54,173 nucleotides of DNA from CBDUXT01 sp965371245 (GCA_965371245.1 CBDUXT010000033.1:1-54173), one strand, 5' to 3'. Shown: positions 36,879-44,408, counted from the first letter of the stretch. A program made the numbers and translations. Notes: generated from the sequence alone by a model not told the origin.

Positions 36879-37046
36879 GCTAGTGCCGTTTCCGGAAAGG
36901 TGGCTCGATTCTTCGCGGCTCCGGTCGTTGGGTGGCATGGCCAAGCGCAGCGCGGCCATGTGCAGGTTGTGCCACTCCTCTTGAGCCGTGGCGCGCGGAA
37001 CGGGGTGGATTTGAACCTGCAAAATGAGGTGTGACCACGCACTAGC
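36879..37046. repeat. MITE-like element with 8-bp terminal inverted repeats (family 1)
   Basis: This 168-bp segment starts GCTAGTGC (36879-36886) and ends GCACTAGC (37039-37046), a perfect 8-bp terminal inverted repeat with CTAG at both ends. Internally, on the minus strand, it carries the family 1 core (CACCTTTCCGGAAACGGCAC at the end); next comes the GTGCCACT palindrome at about 36970 and a tail (about 36999-37042) also found at 28036-28080. The right terminus provides the TAG stop of cobA. No coding capacity is visible, suggesting a non-autonomous element moved by a transposase elsewhere. Confidence 0.65.
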
Positions 37047-37836
37047 CAGCGCGGGGCACCATCGACGCTTCGACGTCCCACGTGGGCACAGGCGAAGCCT
37101 GGTGCGCGTCCGCGTGGGCGGCGACGTCGCCGATTACCGTCACCAACGGCGAAGCGAGTCCCGCGCGGTCCGCCGCGTCGGCGATGGTCCCCAGGGTCGC
37201 GCGAACGACGCGCTGGTCAGGCGTGGTGGCTCGTTCGATACATGCGGCCGGTGTGTCCTGGTCTCGGCCCGCCGCGATCAGCGAGGCACTGAGCGTGTTG
37301 AGGTTCCGGCGCCCCATGAGAACGACCACGGTATCCATGGCGGCGAGCGCCGCAAAATCCAGGTCGGCGGCGGGCATGTCGTCTGCAACGTGCCCGGTGA
37401 CAATTGCCACGGACCTGGCACTTCCGCGGACCGTCACGGGAATCCCCGCGGCGCTCGGCGCGGCGATGGCGCTGGTGATTCCCGGAACCACGATGCACGG
37501 CACGCCAGCGTCGCGGCACGCGGTCAACTCCTCATACCCTCGCCCGAACATGAACGGGTCACCGCCCTTGAGGCGAACCACCAATCGCCCGCCCTTCGCG
37601 CGATCGACAAGCAGCGCGTTGATCCATTCCTGTGCGTATCGATGACGACCGGGCGCCTTGCCCACATCGATCAACTCGGCGTCCGCTCGCGCTTCGGCGA
37701 GCAGTGCCTCGCCCGCCAGACGGTCGTACAGGACGACGTCGGCGCGCTGAAGCCACCGCAACCCGCGCACGGTGATGAGATCCGGGTCGCCCGGACCTGC
37801 CCCAATCAGATAGACCGTTCCCAGCCCCGGCATCAT
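37042..37836 (-). CDS. cobA: Uroporphyrinogen-III C-methyltransferase
   Basis: A 264-residue SUMT that methylates uroporphyrinogen III twice, with S-adenosylmethionine, to make precorrin-2 for siroheme. Family motifs: VYLIGAGPGDPDLITVRGL at the N-terminus, VVRLKGGDPFMFGRGYEE, VPGITSAIAAPSAAGIPVT and VVLMGRRNL. The ATG at 37836 overlaps the cbiX stop (ATGA) and has GGAG upstream; a GTG at 37845 is possible. It is the last gene of the sulfur/siroheme cluster. No precorrin-2 dehydrogenase domain is fused, unlike CysG. The stop codon lies in a MITE-like repeat. Confidence 0.94.
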   Translation of the reverse strand: MMPGLGTVYLIGAGPGDPDLITVRGLRWLQRADVVLYDRLAGEALLAEARADAELIDVGKAPGRHRYAQEWINALLVDRAKGGRLVVRLKGGDPFMFGRGYEELTACRDAGVPCIVVPGITSAIAAPSAAGIPVTVRGSARSVAIVTGHVADDMPAADLDFAALAAMDTVVVLMGRRNLNTLSASLIAAGRDQDTPAACIERATTPDQRVVRATLGTIADAADRAGLASPLVTVIGDVAAHADAHQASPVPTWDVEASMVPRAG

Positions 37837-38615
37837 CTCGTCCACTCCCCCCCGTGGTCTTCGCTCACCCGCGCGAGGTCGGCCACAATGTTTACGATCC
37901 GAGAATCGGTACCGATGGCTTCTTCACAGAGGATGACGCGATGTCGATCACGGCCCCCGGTCACCCCATCCAGAACCGAATCACGGTGGAGCCCGAGTAC
38001 CCCCGCGATGTCACGAGTGACATGCGGTCCGTTTCCCATCATGAACGGAAGCACCATGACGGTCGATTGGGTCGCCCAATCCACGGCCAACCGGACGTTC
38101 GGCGTGTCGTCCAGGTAGGCAGCCAACACCTCTTTGCACACATGCCGCCGCGCCAGCTCGGCCGCCAGTTCTCGCGTCGATTCTCCGCTCTTCGGGTGGC
38201 GCGGTGTTCCGTGGCCGACGATGACCAACGACGTGGCCGCGGGGTTTCGGCGGCAACGGCGCAGTCGATGACGGACTTGGGCGACCGCCAGCCCAACCAC
38301 CCCCGGGTGGCAGCCGACCGGACGGGTCTGTCGGACTCGTTTTCGGCGATAGGTGGCGTTTTTCGCGAGTTCGCGCGGCAGCACGACGTCGTTGAAGTAG
38401 CCGTCACTGGTCATCAGTGGCACGACGGTGACATCGTCGGCGTACAGCCGATCGAGTGCGTTCGAGAATGTCGGGCTTCCGTGATGGAAGGCGGGGGTCA
38501 CCTCGCCAAACGGTCCCCAGGTCAGCAGACGCGCCGCTAGACGCCCGACCGCGGCATTCACGGCGGGTTCGACGCGCGACCCGTGTGCAGCGAGAACCAG
38601 CGCCCGTGCCCTCAT
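37833..38615 (-). CDS. cbiX: Sirohydrochlorin chelatase (CbiX/SirB type, two-domain)
   Basis: A 260-residue chelatase made of two related CbiX halves. The first has LVLAAHGSRVEP with the metal-binding His, the second SLVIVGHGTPRHPKS and FMMGNGPHVTRDI. It inserts Fe (for siroheme) or Co into sirohydrochlorin; given the neighbouring sulfite reductase, ferrochelation is the likely role. The ATG at 38615 overlaps the hemA stop by ATGA, with a purine-rich site inside hemA; the open frame to 38831 is only a shadow of hemA. It is coupled likewise to cobA. Confidence 0.9.
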   Translation of the reverse strand: MRARALVLAAHGSRVEPAVNAAVGRLAARLLTWGPFGEVTPAFHHGSPTFSNALDRLYADDVTVVPLMTSDGYFNDVVLPRELAKNATYRRKRVRQTRPVGCHPGVVGLAVAQVRHRLRRCRRNPAATSLVIVGHGTPRHPKSGESTRELAAELARRHVCKEVLAAYLDDTPNVRLAVDWATQSTVMVLPFMMGNGPHVTRDIAGVLGLHRDSVLDGVTGGRDRHRVILCEEAIGTDSRIVNIVADLARVSEDHGGEWTR

Positions 38616-39721
38616 GCCGCCACCTCTTGCTTCAGTCGCATGATCCGAGCATGGAGTTGCCGTTTGATCGGGCGCGGAAGATGCTCGCCACCTTGCCCCA
38701 ATGTTCGCAATAGACGGGCGATGACCGGCGCGATCCGCCGTTCGCGCTGCCAGCAAAGGAACCGAGCCAACTCGGCTTCGACGATGTCCGAGGCCTGGGG
38801 AAGCGCATGGGAGCCGTTGCGATGTCGGCAAAGCAGGTCTTCCAAATCCACAAGTTGAACCCCCGGCACGCGGGCCAGGTCGGGGTCGATGTTCCTCGGC
38901 ATGGAGAGATCGACGAGCACCATCGGGCTGTTCACGCCGGCGCGGAAGCTCATCGCGTTCAAGACATGGTGGGGCGCGGAGGTGCAGGTGACGACCGCGT
39001 CGGCGGAAGTGAGCCGCGCGGGCACCGAGTCGAGGTCAACCGCGCGCGCTCCGTGGGCCTTGGCCAACGCATTCGTCCGCTTCACATTCCGCCCGGCCAC
39101 AACGAGGCGACCGGCGTAGCGCGGGGCAAGTCGGTGCAGCACGTCCAAGGCCAACGCACCGGTCCCGATGACGATGATGGACTTCCCCTCGTCCGGCTTG
39201 ACGGAGGAGGCGATGTGATCCACGGCGAGATGGGCGATCGAGGTCTCGCGCCGGTTGATCCGTGTTTCGTGACGCACGCGCTTGCCGGCATGGATGGCCG
39301 CCCGTCCCAAGGCCGACAGAACCGGATCCAGCGCACCGGCCTTCGTGGCCAGCACATGGGCGGCTCGGACCTGACCGAGAACCTGCGGCTCGCCCAGGAT
39401 GCGCGACTCCAGCCCGGCCGTCAGACGCAGCAAGTGCCTTGCTACGTCGTCGCCGTGGAGGATACGCGCCGACGAGGCGACGGCGCTCTCGTGCAGGTGG
39501 AACCATTCGGCGAGGCGCCGGTGCCAGGCGTCCGGTTGGTGCTGATCGGTCACGGCATAGACCTCGAGACGCTCACACGTGGAGACGATCATTCGCCCGA
39601 TCGCGACCCGCTCGAGCCGGGCCAGCATCTCGCGGTGATGATCCGTTCCCACCTGGAACGCCTCGCGGACGCTTTGCGAGGCCGTTTGGGGAGTGACACC
39701 GAAGTAGAACAGACCGGCCAT
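38612..39721 (-). CDS. hemA: Glutamyl-tRNA reductase
   Basis: A 369-residue GluTR that converts glutamyl-tRNA to glutamate-1-semialdehyde, the first step of tetrapyrrole synthesis. The catalytic Cys49 is in STCER (47-51; most enzymes have STCNR). GLESRILGEPQVLGQV, the NADPH-binding IIVIGTGALALDV and MVLVDLSMPRNIDPDL follow, and the dimerisation helix is present though the C-terminus is somewhat short. The start is two bases after the sulfite reductase stop. Placement inside the sulfur operon suggests a dedicated supply of precursor for siroheme. Confidence 0.93.
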   Translation of the reverse strand: MAGLFYFGVTPQTASQSVREAFQVGTDHHREMLARLERVAIGRMIVSTCERLEVYAVTDQHQPDAWHRRLAEWFHLHESAVASSARILHGDDVARHLLRLTAGLESRILGEPQVLGQVRAAHVLATKAGALDPVLSALGRAAIHAGKRVRHETRINRRETSIAHLAVDHIASSVKPDEGKSIIVIGTGALALDVLHRLAPRYAGRLVVAGRNVKRTNALAKAHGARAVDLDSVPARLTSADAVVTCTSAPHHVLNAMSFRAGVNSPMVLVDLSMPRNIDPDLARVPGVQLVDLEDLLCRHRNGSHALPQASDIVEAELARFLCWQRERRIAPVIARLLRTLGQGGEHLPRPIKRQLHARIMRLKQEVAA

Positions 39722-39723
39722 CG

Positions 39724-41652
39724 CTAGGTTTTCGCTTTCGGGGACATGCGCGACCTATCCTTGGTCACCCCGCGCCCATTGGAGGCTTCACCGCGTTTTC
39801 CGTTGCGCGCAACGTGTTTACTGTTCCGCGCCTTGCCATTCGCAGCGCGTTTACCGTTCCGCGCCTTCCCATTCTTGGCGTGCCCGTTGCATCGTTCGGT
39901 CGCGTGCTTCACGATGGTTTTCAGATCGAGCGACAGTTGAATGAGCTCTGCCGTGGGCTCCTCCTTTCCGGAGACCGACTGGCGGGGGACGGCGCGGCCC
40001 AGCACTCGCTGGTAGTAGTCGCCGAAACTTTCGTCGGCGACCCGGTCGGCTGCCCATCCCTCCAGGAGCGGTCGCAGAACCTCGATCAGGTCGTCCGAAT
40101 GAATGTCGTTGGCGAAGAGATCGACCACACGGTTGCCCGGAATGCCGCCGCCCACGTAGACCTGATACACATCCGGTCGCCGCCCGACCAACGCAATGTC
40201 GGCGGTGTAGGGTCGCGCGCAACCGTTCGGACAGCCCGTCATGCGAATGGTGATGGGCTCATCGGCTAGCCCCAGCCGCGCAAGCTCGACCTCCAACCGA
40301 CCGACTACGGATGGAATCGCCCGCTCGGCGTCTGCCATGGCCAGCCCGCACGTGGGCAACGCGGGGCATGCCATCGAAAAACGCCGCGCCGCGGAGAGTC
40401 GGGCGGCGGGCGTCACCCCGTGGTCCAGCAGGATGCGCTCGATCTCATCGACGTCGGTCGCACAGAGGTTGGTCAGCAGCAGGTTTTGGTCGGCCGTCAG
40501 CGCGAGCCCCGGACGGAACTTCTCGATGACCGCCTTGAGCCCGGTCTTGATTCGGGTCGTCTCGTGATCGCGCACCCGCCCGCTCTCAACGAAGACGCCG
40601 TAGAAGTACCCCCCGCCGGCCTGGGGATGTCGACCCAGGTGATCGTGAACCGTGGGCTCGGGCATCGCACGCCAGTCGAGCAGCGTGAACAGCGCGCGCC
40701 GGGTGAACTCGCCGCGGAACCAATCCAGGCCGCGCTCGGCGAGAAGATACTTCAACCGGGCGTGACGTCGGTCCTCACGGTTTCCGAAATCACGAAAGAT
40801 GGCCACGGCCGTCTGAGCGGTGGCCACGGCGTCCGCCGCGTCGATGAAGCCAAGCGGCTGGGCCAGCCTGGCGAAGGTGTCCGGCTTGTTGTGGGTCATC
40901 CCCATGCCGCCGCCGACGACGACGTTGAACCCGATCAGTCGCTCGTTTTCGACCAACCCGATCAGACCGAGATCGTAGGAATACAAGTCGATGCAGTTGT
41001 CTCCCGCCAGGGCAACACCGGTCTTGAACTTCCGGGGGAGATACTGGGCACCATAGAACGGCTCCTCCTGCTTCGTGGTCACTTGCTTCTCGCCATCGAG
41101 CCAGATCTCGTGGTAGGCGCGGGTGGCCGGTCGAAGCTGAACGGCGATGTCGCGAGCGACATTGCGGATGATCCGGTGCGATCCGTCAGCCAGCGGCGCG
41201 GGACAGGCCATGACGTTCCGTTCGACATCGCCACAGGCCGACAGCGTGGTCAGAAGCGTGTCATTGATCCGAGCGATGGTGGTCTTCAAGTCGCCCTGGA
41301 CGATGCCATGGAACTGAATCCCCTGGCGCGTGGTCAGACGCAGCGAGCCGCCGGCGTGCTGATCGGCGAGCGCGTCGAGCTCGAGATACTGATCGGCCGT
41401 CAGGACGCCACCGGGGATGGCGCAGCGAACCATGAACGAGTACGCGGTTTCCTCGCCGCCGCGGCGAAGCGCCTGGCGTGTGTCGCGGTTGTCCTGTTGG
41501 TAGATGCCGTGGAACTTGAGCACCTGTGTGTCGTCGTGGGCGAAATGGGTCGCCTCGGACGCCAGCGTTTCGTCGATGGTGCCCCGGAGGTAGTCGCTCT
41601 GTCGCTTGGCCACCTCGACCTTGGTCTCGTGAACATCGTTCCTGCGAATCAT
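39724..41652 (-). CDS. sir: Sulfite reductase hemoprotein (siroheme, 4Fe-4S)
   Basis: A 642-residue assimilatory sulfite reductase that reduces sulfite to sulfide. It resembles CysI: QSDYLRGTIDETL at the N-terminus, FHGIYQQDNRD, SLRLTTRQGIQFHGI and NVVVGGGMGMTHNKPDTF. The cluster and siroheme ligands are ACPALPTC (CX5C) and TGCPNGC (CX3C). About 45 residues at the C-terminus form a Lys/Asn/Gly-rich tail with recurring NGKARNGK units, not part of the enzyme fold. The ATG at 41652 has GGGGA upstream; the reading frame beyond it runs into a repeat. No flavoprotein CysJ is nearby, so ferredoxin may be the donor. Confidence 0.95.
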   Translation of the reverse strand: MIRRNDVHETKVEVAKRQSDYLRGTIDETLASEATHFAHDDTQVLKFHGIYQQDNRDTRQALRRGGEETAYSFMVRCAIPGGVLTADQYLELDALADQHAGGSLRLTTRQGIQFHGIVQGDLKTTIARINDTLLTTLSACGDVERNVMACPAPLADGSHRIIRNVARDIAVQLRPATRAYHEIWLDGEKQVTTKQEEPFYGAQYLPRKFKTGVALAGDNCIDLYSYDLGLIGLVENERLIGFNVVVGGGMGMTHNKPDTFARLAQPLGFIDAADAVATAQTAVAIFRDFGNREDRRHARLKYLLAERGLDWFRGEFTRRALFTLLDWRAMPEPTVHDHLGRHPQAGGGYFYGVFVESGRVRDHETTRIKTGLKAVIEKFRPGLALTADQNLLLTNLCATDVDEIERILLDHGVTPAARLSAARRFSMACPALPTCGLAMADAERAIPSVVGRLEVELARLGLADEPITIRMTGCPNGCARPYTADIALVGRRPDVYQVYVGGGIPGNRVVDLFANDIHSDDLIEVLRPLLEGWAADRVADESFGDYYQRVLGRAVPRQSVSGKEEPTAELIQLSLDLKTIVKHATERCNGHAKNGKARNGKRAANGKARNSKHVARNGKRGEASNGRGVTKDRSRMSPKAKT

Positions 41653-41734
41653 GACTCTGTTCCCCGTTCGTTCTTTCTGCCAAGACGGTCTTTGCGAACC
41701 GCAACCGTGAGGCGGCGGTTGCAGTTGCCAAGGT

Positions 41735-41815
41735 GGGTGGCCCACCTCTTCAGAGGTGGGGGACTCGAATCGCTCCCGGGTTCGCGTCCCCCACGGCTAG
41801 AGCCATGGGGCACCC
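41735..41815. repeat. Double-hairpin intergenic repeat (family 2), copy 1
   Basis: The left hairpin spans 41735-41764 (CCACCTCT paired with AGAGGTGG), the right one 41786-41815; the outer parts are inverted to each other (GGGTGGCCC left, GGGGCACCC right). The same two-hairpin architecture appears at 51841-51956, and a single hairpin of similar sequence at 44409-44432. It lies in the 352-nt gap between cysH and sir. Confidence 0.65.
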
Positions 41816-41875
41816 GCCCGCCGGCTTCGCTGTGCCGCGGCGCTAACGCCGTTTCCAAGAAGGTTCTTCCGTTTT

Positions 41876-42007
41876 TCGGGTGGCATGCCCAAGCCGGAGG
41901 CGCGGGCATGCGTCGGCCCACCGAGCACATGGCCGCGCTGCGCTTGACCATGCCACCCGACGACTGGAGCCGTGAAAAACTGAACCACCTTTCTGGAAAC
42001 GTCACTA
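41876..42007 (+). repeat. Dispersed modular repeat, family 1, core copy
   Basis: This segment matches copy 1 at about 20400-20530 in the same orientation (AAGCCGGAGGCGCGGGCA; ATGGCCGCGCTGCGCTT; AACCACCTTTCTGGAAACG). It ends CACTAG, and that CTA is the complement of the cysH stop codon TAG. With the family 2 element at 41735 it fills the gap between cysH and sir, so polarity or processing within the operon could be affected. Confidence 0.75.
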
Positions 42008-42721
42008 GATTCCCTCGCCACCGTGTAGCCCACACTCCGTTCTTTCCGAATCCGCCCAACGCCCGGCGCGCGAATACTCACCCGGCGTGCTGTTCGGTAC
42101 GGCCGCCGTGCAGTGCGTACACCCGACCGTCGGAAAACCTTGTTCGTGCAGCTTGTTGTAGGGAACGTCGTGATGCTTGATGTAATCCCAGACGTTCGAT
42201 CGCTCCCATCGAAACAGCGGACTGACCTTGAGCACGTAGTAGTGCCAGTCCCACTCGACCAGCCGCAGGTTGGCCCGTGTGATCGACTGGCTGCGTCGCA
42301 GGGCGGTCACCCACACGTCCACGTCGGCCATGACGGCCTGCATGGGATCAACCTTGCGCAGTCGGCAACAGGCGGCTGGATCGGTCTTCCACAAGTTATC
42401 GCCATACTTGGCGGCTTGTTCCGCCGGCGTGAGCCTGGTGCCGCGGTTGATGAAGTCGATGCCGGGGTAGCGCTCGACCATGCGGTCGCGAAGCTCATAG
42501 GTTTCGGGAAAGAAGAACATGGTGTCGAGGTAGACGACCGTTAGCGGAACCTGATGGGCGGCGAACATGTCGATCAGCGCGCAGCCCTCCATCCCGAAGG
42601 ACGTGGTCATGAGCATCCGCTGGCCCGCAAAGCGCTGAAGCGTCCAGGCGACGACTCGCGCCGTTGGCGTGTCCTCGGTGATCGGTTCGCCCAGACCTTG
42701 GGCGTCAAGATACATTTCCAC
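42005..42721 (-). CDS. cysH: Adenylyl-sulfate (APS/PAPS) reductase, 4Fe-4S type
   Basis: A 238-residue assimilatory APS/PAPS reductase that makes sulfite with thioredoxin. The iron-sulfur motif of the APS-reducing branch is complete: CC at 118-119 and CTHC at 201-204; the catalytic Cys lies in ECGLH (229-233). The P-loop-like TTSFGMEG and VVYLDTMFFFPETY are typical. The start is GTG at 42721 with AGGAGG seven bases upstream; ATG at 42715 is less well placed. It is the first gene after a Cys-rich leader ORF and intrinsic terminator, so cysteine supply probably sets its transcription. The stop lies in a family 1 repeat. Confidence 0.95.
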   Translation of the reverse strand: MEMYLDAQGLGEPITEDTPTARVVAWTLQRFAGQRMLMTTSFGMEGCALIDMFAAHQVPLTVVYLDTMFFFPETYELRDRMVERYPGIDFINRGTRLTPAEQAAKYGDNLWKTDPAACCRLRKVDPMQAVMADVDVWVTALRRSQSITRANLRLVEWDWHYYVLKVSPLFRWERSNVWDYIKHHDVPYNKLHEQGFPTVGCTHCTAAVPNSTPGEYSRAGRWADSERTECGLHGGEGI

Positions 42722-42773
42722 CGTAGTGCCTCCTACTTCACCCCGGCTCGAAAAGACGTGCTCGCGTGCTCAC

Positions 42774-42804
42774 AAAAAAAGCCCGCGGGAGCAGTCCCGC
42801 GGGC
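42774..42804 (-). terminator. Intrinsic terminator in the cysH leader
   Basis: A perfect 10-bp GC-rich stem, GCCCGCGGGA (42781-42790) with TCCCGCGGGC (42795-42804), around a 4-nt loop; on the minus strand it is followed by seven T residues (complement of A7 at 42774-42780). It stands 31 nt after the leader ORF stop and 52 nt before the cysH start codon. Confidence 0.92.
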
Positions 42805-42835
42805 CGTGGTGTGTTATCTGTGATTACAGACTACG

Positions 42836-42988
42836 TCACCCTCCCGGCGGGTCGCTCCTTTCGCAGGAACAACAACAGGTACAACAACAACACGTACAGG
42901 CCGCCATGGCCGCGGCGAACACCGCGAGCCGCATGCCACCTGTTGGGCATGGACGACACGCTGCTACGTGGGGGGTAACGGACTTCAT
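42836..42988 (-). CDS. Poly-cysteine leader peptide upstream of cysH
   Basis: A 50-codon ORF. From residue 31 it reads CTCCCCTCCCSC, and it contains 11 Cys in all; nine lie within 12 codons (31-42). Nine of the 11 Cys codons are TGT, notable in a GC-rich genome that should favour TGC. The first ATG of the predicted transcript is at 42988, about 3 nt after the likely start of transcription; in-frame ATGs at 42934 and 42907 are alternatives that still include the whole poly-Cys run. The peptide probably has no function of its own; its translation would report Cys-tRNA levels. It precedes a terminator and cysH. Confidence 0.75.
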   Translation of the reverse strand: MKSVTPHVAACRPCPTGGMRLAVFAAAMAACTCCCCTCCCSCERSDPPGG

Positions 42989-42997
42989 GATGCACAC

Positions 42998-43026
42998 ATC
43001 CTACCCCAGCGGGTGACGCATGTCAA
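42998..43026 (-). promoter_or_regulatory. Promoter of the cysH leader
   Basis: On the minus strand TTGACA (43021-43026) is a perfect -35 box, followed after exactly 17 nt by TAGGAT (42998-43003). Nine nucleotides separate the -10 box from the ATG of the leader ORF, so the message begins at, or about 3 nt before, the start codon. The remaining gap up to the FecR-domain gene stop at 43194 shows no gene. Confidence 0.8.
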
Positions 43027-43193
43027 GCGCCCGGGGGTGTGTCACGATGATGATGGCATTTCCACACGATCACACGCGTCAGAGCCGGTATTACCGCCCC
43101 TTCCCGGCCAGGGCGGCCCACGGCTTTGCGCGCGGCGGGCGCGAACCAGAGACCATTCGAGTCCCCCACCTCTATGCTAAAGGGTCTGTCGAT

Positions 43194-44219
43194 TCAGTCG
43201 CCGGGGGGCTTCGGCCGCCGTCGTTCTTGGGTGGTCGGGAGAAGAACACGGAACGTTGGCCCCGTGCCGAAGTTGCCCTCCGGTCGGCTCACCGACGTGG
43301 GAACGAGGACCATCGTCCGGGGCGGGGCGGCGCCGGGAAAGTTTTGCTCGATTTGATCGAGAACGAAACCCGCGTCCACGCGCGCCGAGGCATCGACCAG
43401 GATCGATCCGCCGCCGGGAACCAGCACGCCCAATCCGCGTGTGTTCTCGCTCGAGAAGTTGGCGTCGGCCGCCGTCATGGAATCCGCCTGATAAAACCGG
43501 ACGTCGCGGTTGAAGATGTCTTGTTTGATCCACATGTCGGCGATGGTGCGGTCGCTGACCGACTCGCCGGGGCGGACGGATCGTGACGTGCGCATGGCAC
43601 TTGCGAGCTTCCGGCGCGCTTCGACCAGCCCGAACTCCGCCAGCGAGATGGTGAATCGGCCCGTCATCGGCTCCACGCGCATCTGCCAGCCCTCGGTGCC
43701 GCGCTTGGCCAGCGTGGCTACCGTGGAGTCGATCACCACGTCGCTGCGTACCGTGCCTTCGCTCGACCCGCCGCGGACGGTTCCGTATCCCAGACCGATG
43801 CGGATGTGTTCGGTTGTGGCCGTTCGATAGAGCTGGTCCAGACCGGCGTGCGTGACGCTGCGCAGGCTCACGACGGTCGTCTCGCCGAACTGGATGAGGA
43901 CATAGGATCGAAGCCCGGTGCGAATCTGCGTGCCCGGTTTCAGAACGTCGTTCACCCTCAGCGGTGTCCAGCCCTTGGACGCTATCGGCGATACGCCCGC
44001 CGTGGCCCAATCGACGTCGCCTTGCACCTCGGTGACGGTAGCCGGCAGCACTTTTTCGACCGGCCTTGATGCGGCCGCGCGGTTGCCACGCCGTGCCGGT
44101 TGAGTGGCCAGGCAGGCTTGAAGCGCGCCAGCCCCCGGTACAAACAAGACCGCGCCCGCGACGATCGCCACGGGCAGTCCGCGCCGCTTCGGCGCCTTCG
44201 ATGTTCGATGTGACGACAT
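43194..44219 (-). CDS. FecR-domain exported protein
   Basis: A 341-residue protein with an N-terminal signal or anchor segment (LPVAIVAGAVLFVPGAGAL at about 15-33) and a FecR-type domain at about 65-185: VTEVQGDVDWATAG, TPLRVNDVLKPGTQIRTGLRSYVLIQFGETTVVSLRS and LGYGTVRGG. In planctomycetes such proteins are often not partnered with ECF sigma factors, and none is adjacent here; a role as a surface or cell-envelope binding domain is as likely as signal transduction. The ATG at 44219 has GGGGGA upstream and a promoter about 50 nt away. Its C-terminal 100 residues are Pro/Arg-rich with no known motif. Confidence 0.82.
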   Translation of the reverse strand: MSSHRTSKAPKRRGLPVAIVAGAVLFVPGAGALQACLATQPARRGNRAAASRPVEKVLPATVTEVQGDVDWATAGVSPIASKGWTPLRVNDVLKPGTQIRTGLRSYVLIQFGETTVVSLRSVTHAGLDQLYRTATTEHIRIGLGYGTVRGGSSEGTVRSDVVIDSTVATLAKRGTEGWQMRVEPMTGRFTISLAEFGLVEARRKLASAMRTSRSVRPGESVSDRTIADMWIKQDIFNRDVRFYQADSMTAADANFSSENTRGLGVLVPGGGSILVDASARVDAGFVLDQIEQNFPGAAPPRTMVLVPTSVSRPEGNFGTGPTFRVLLPTTQERRRPKPPGD

Positions 44220-44271
44220 GCGTGTTCCCCCAAGTCGAACTTCCGGTCTCTTATCGGCCGGTGCCGTGTAT

Positions 44272-44300
44272 AGTATAGCAAGACCGGTCGCCCGGGTCAC
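44272..44300 (-). promoter_or_regulatory. Promoter of the FecR-domain gene
   Basis: On the minus strand GTGACC (44295-44300), 17-nt spacer, TATACT (44272-44277). The start codon is at 44219, with a normal Shine-Dalgarno sequence, so this transcript has an ordinary leader of roughly 45 nt. Confidence 0.55.
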
Positions 44301-44408
44301 GGTTGGTACGCTGGGTGACGTGAACCGGACGACTGCCCCTGAAGGGTACGATAAACGCGGTTTGCGGGGAGGGAGGGAGAGGGTCGATTTTTGGCGGTTT
44401 CGTCCGTC

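Larger units (their letters stand above)
42722..42991 (-). promoter_or_regulatory. Cysteine-responsive attenuator of the cysH operon (proposed)
   Basis: This stretch would be the transcribed leader of cysH. It contains, in order: a 50-codon ORF with a cluster of Cys codons (42836-42988), a small hairpin TCTGT/ACAGA about 42817-42830, an intrinsic terminator (42774-42804) and the cysH ribosome-binding site (42729-42734). CCCGC at the end of the leader ORF (42851-42847) can pair with GCGGG in the terminator's first arm (42800-42796), a possible though short antiterminator. In the model, scarce Cys-tRNA stalls ribosomes on the TGT run, freeing that segment and preventing termination. Confidence 0.7.

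Noticed and set aside
36879..37022. Peptide read from the family 1 repeat core (HMAALRLAMPPND), similar in two copies
   Set aside because: The copies differ as much at first and second codon positions as at third positions, the frames are not anchored by starts, and the third copy breaks the pattern. The similarity is that of DNA repeats.
40420..42180. Open frame of 586 codons on the plus strand
   Set aside because: It lies opposite sir and cysH, has no recognisable domain and exists because of the high GC content; the minus-strand genes have catalytic motifs.
42817..42830. TCTGT/ACAGA hairpin as a known riboswitch (SAM or similar) in front of cysH
   Set aside because: I find none of the conserved SAM-I core elements, and a five-pair hairpin is no riboswitch; the poly-Cys ORF explains the leader better.
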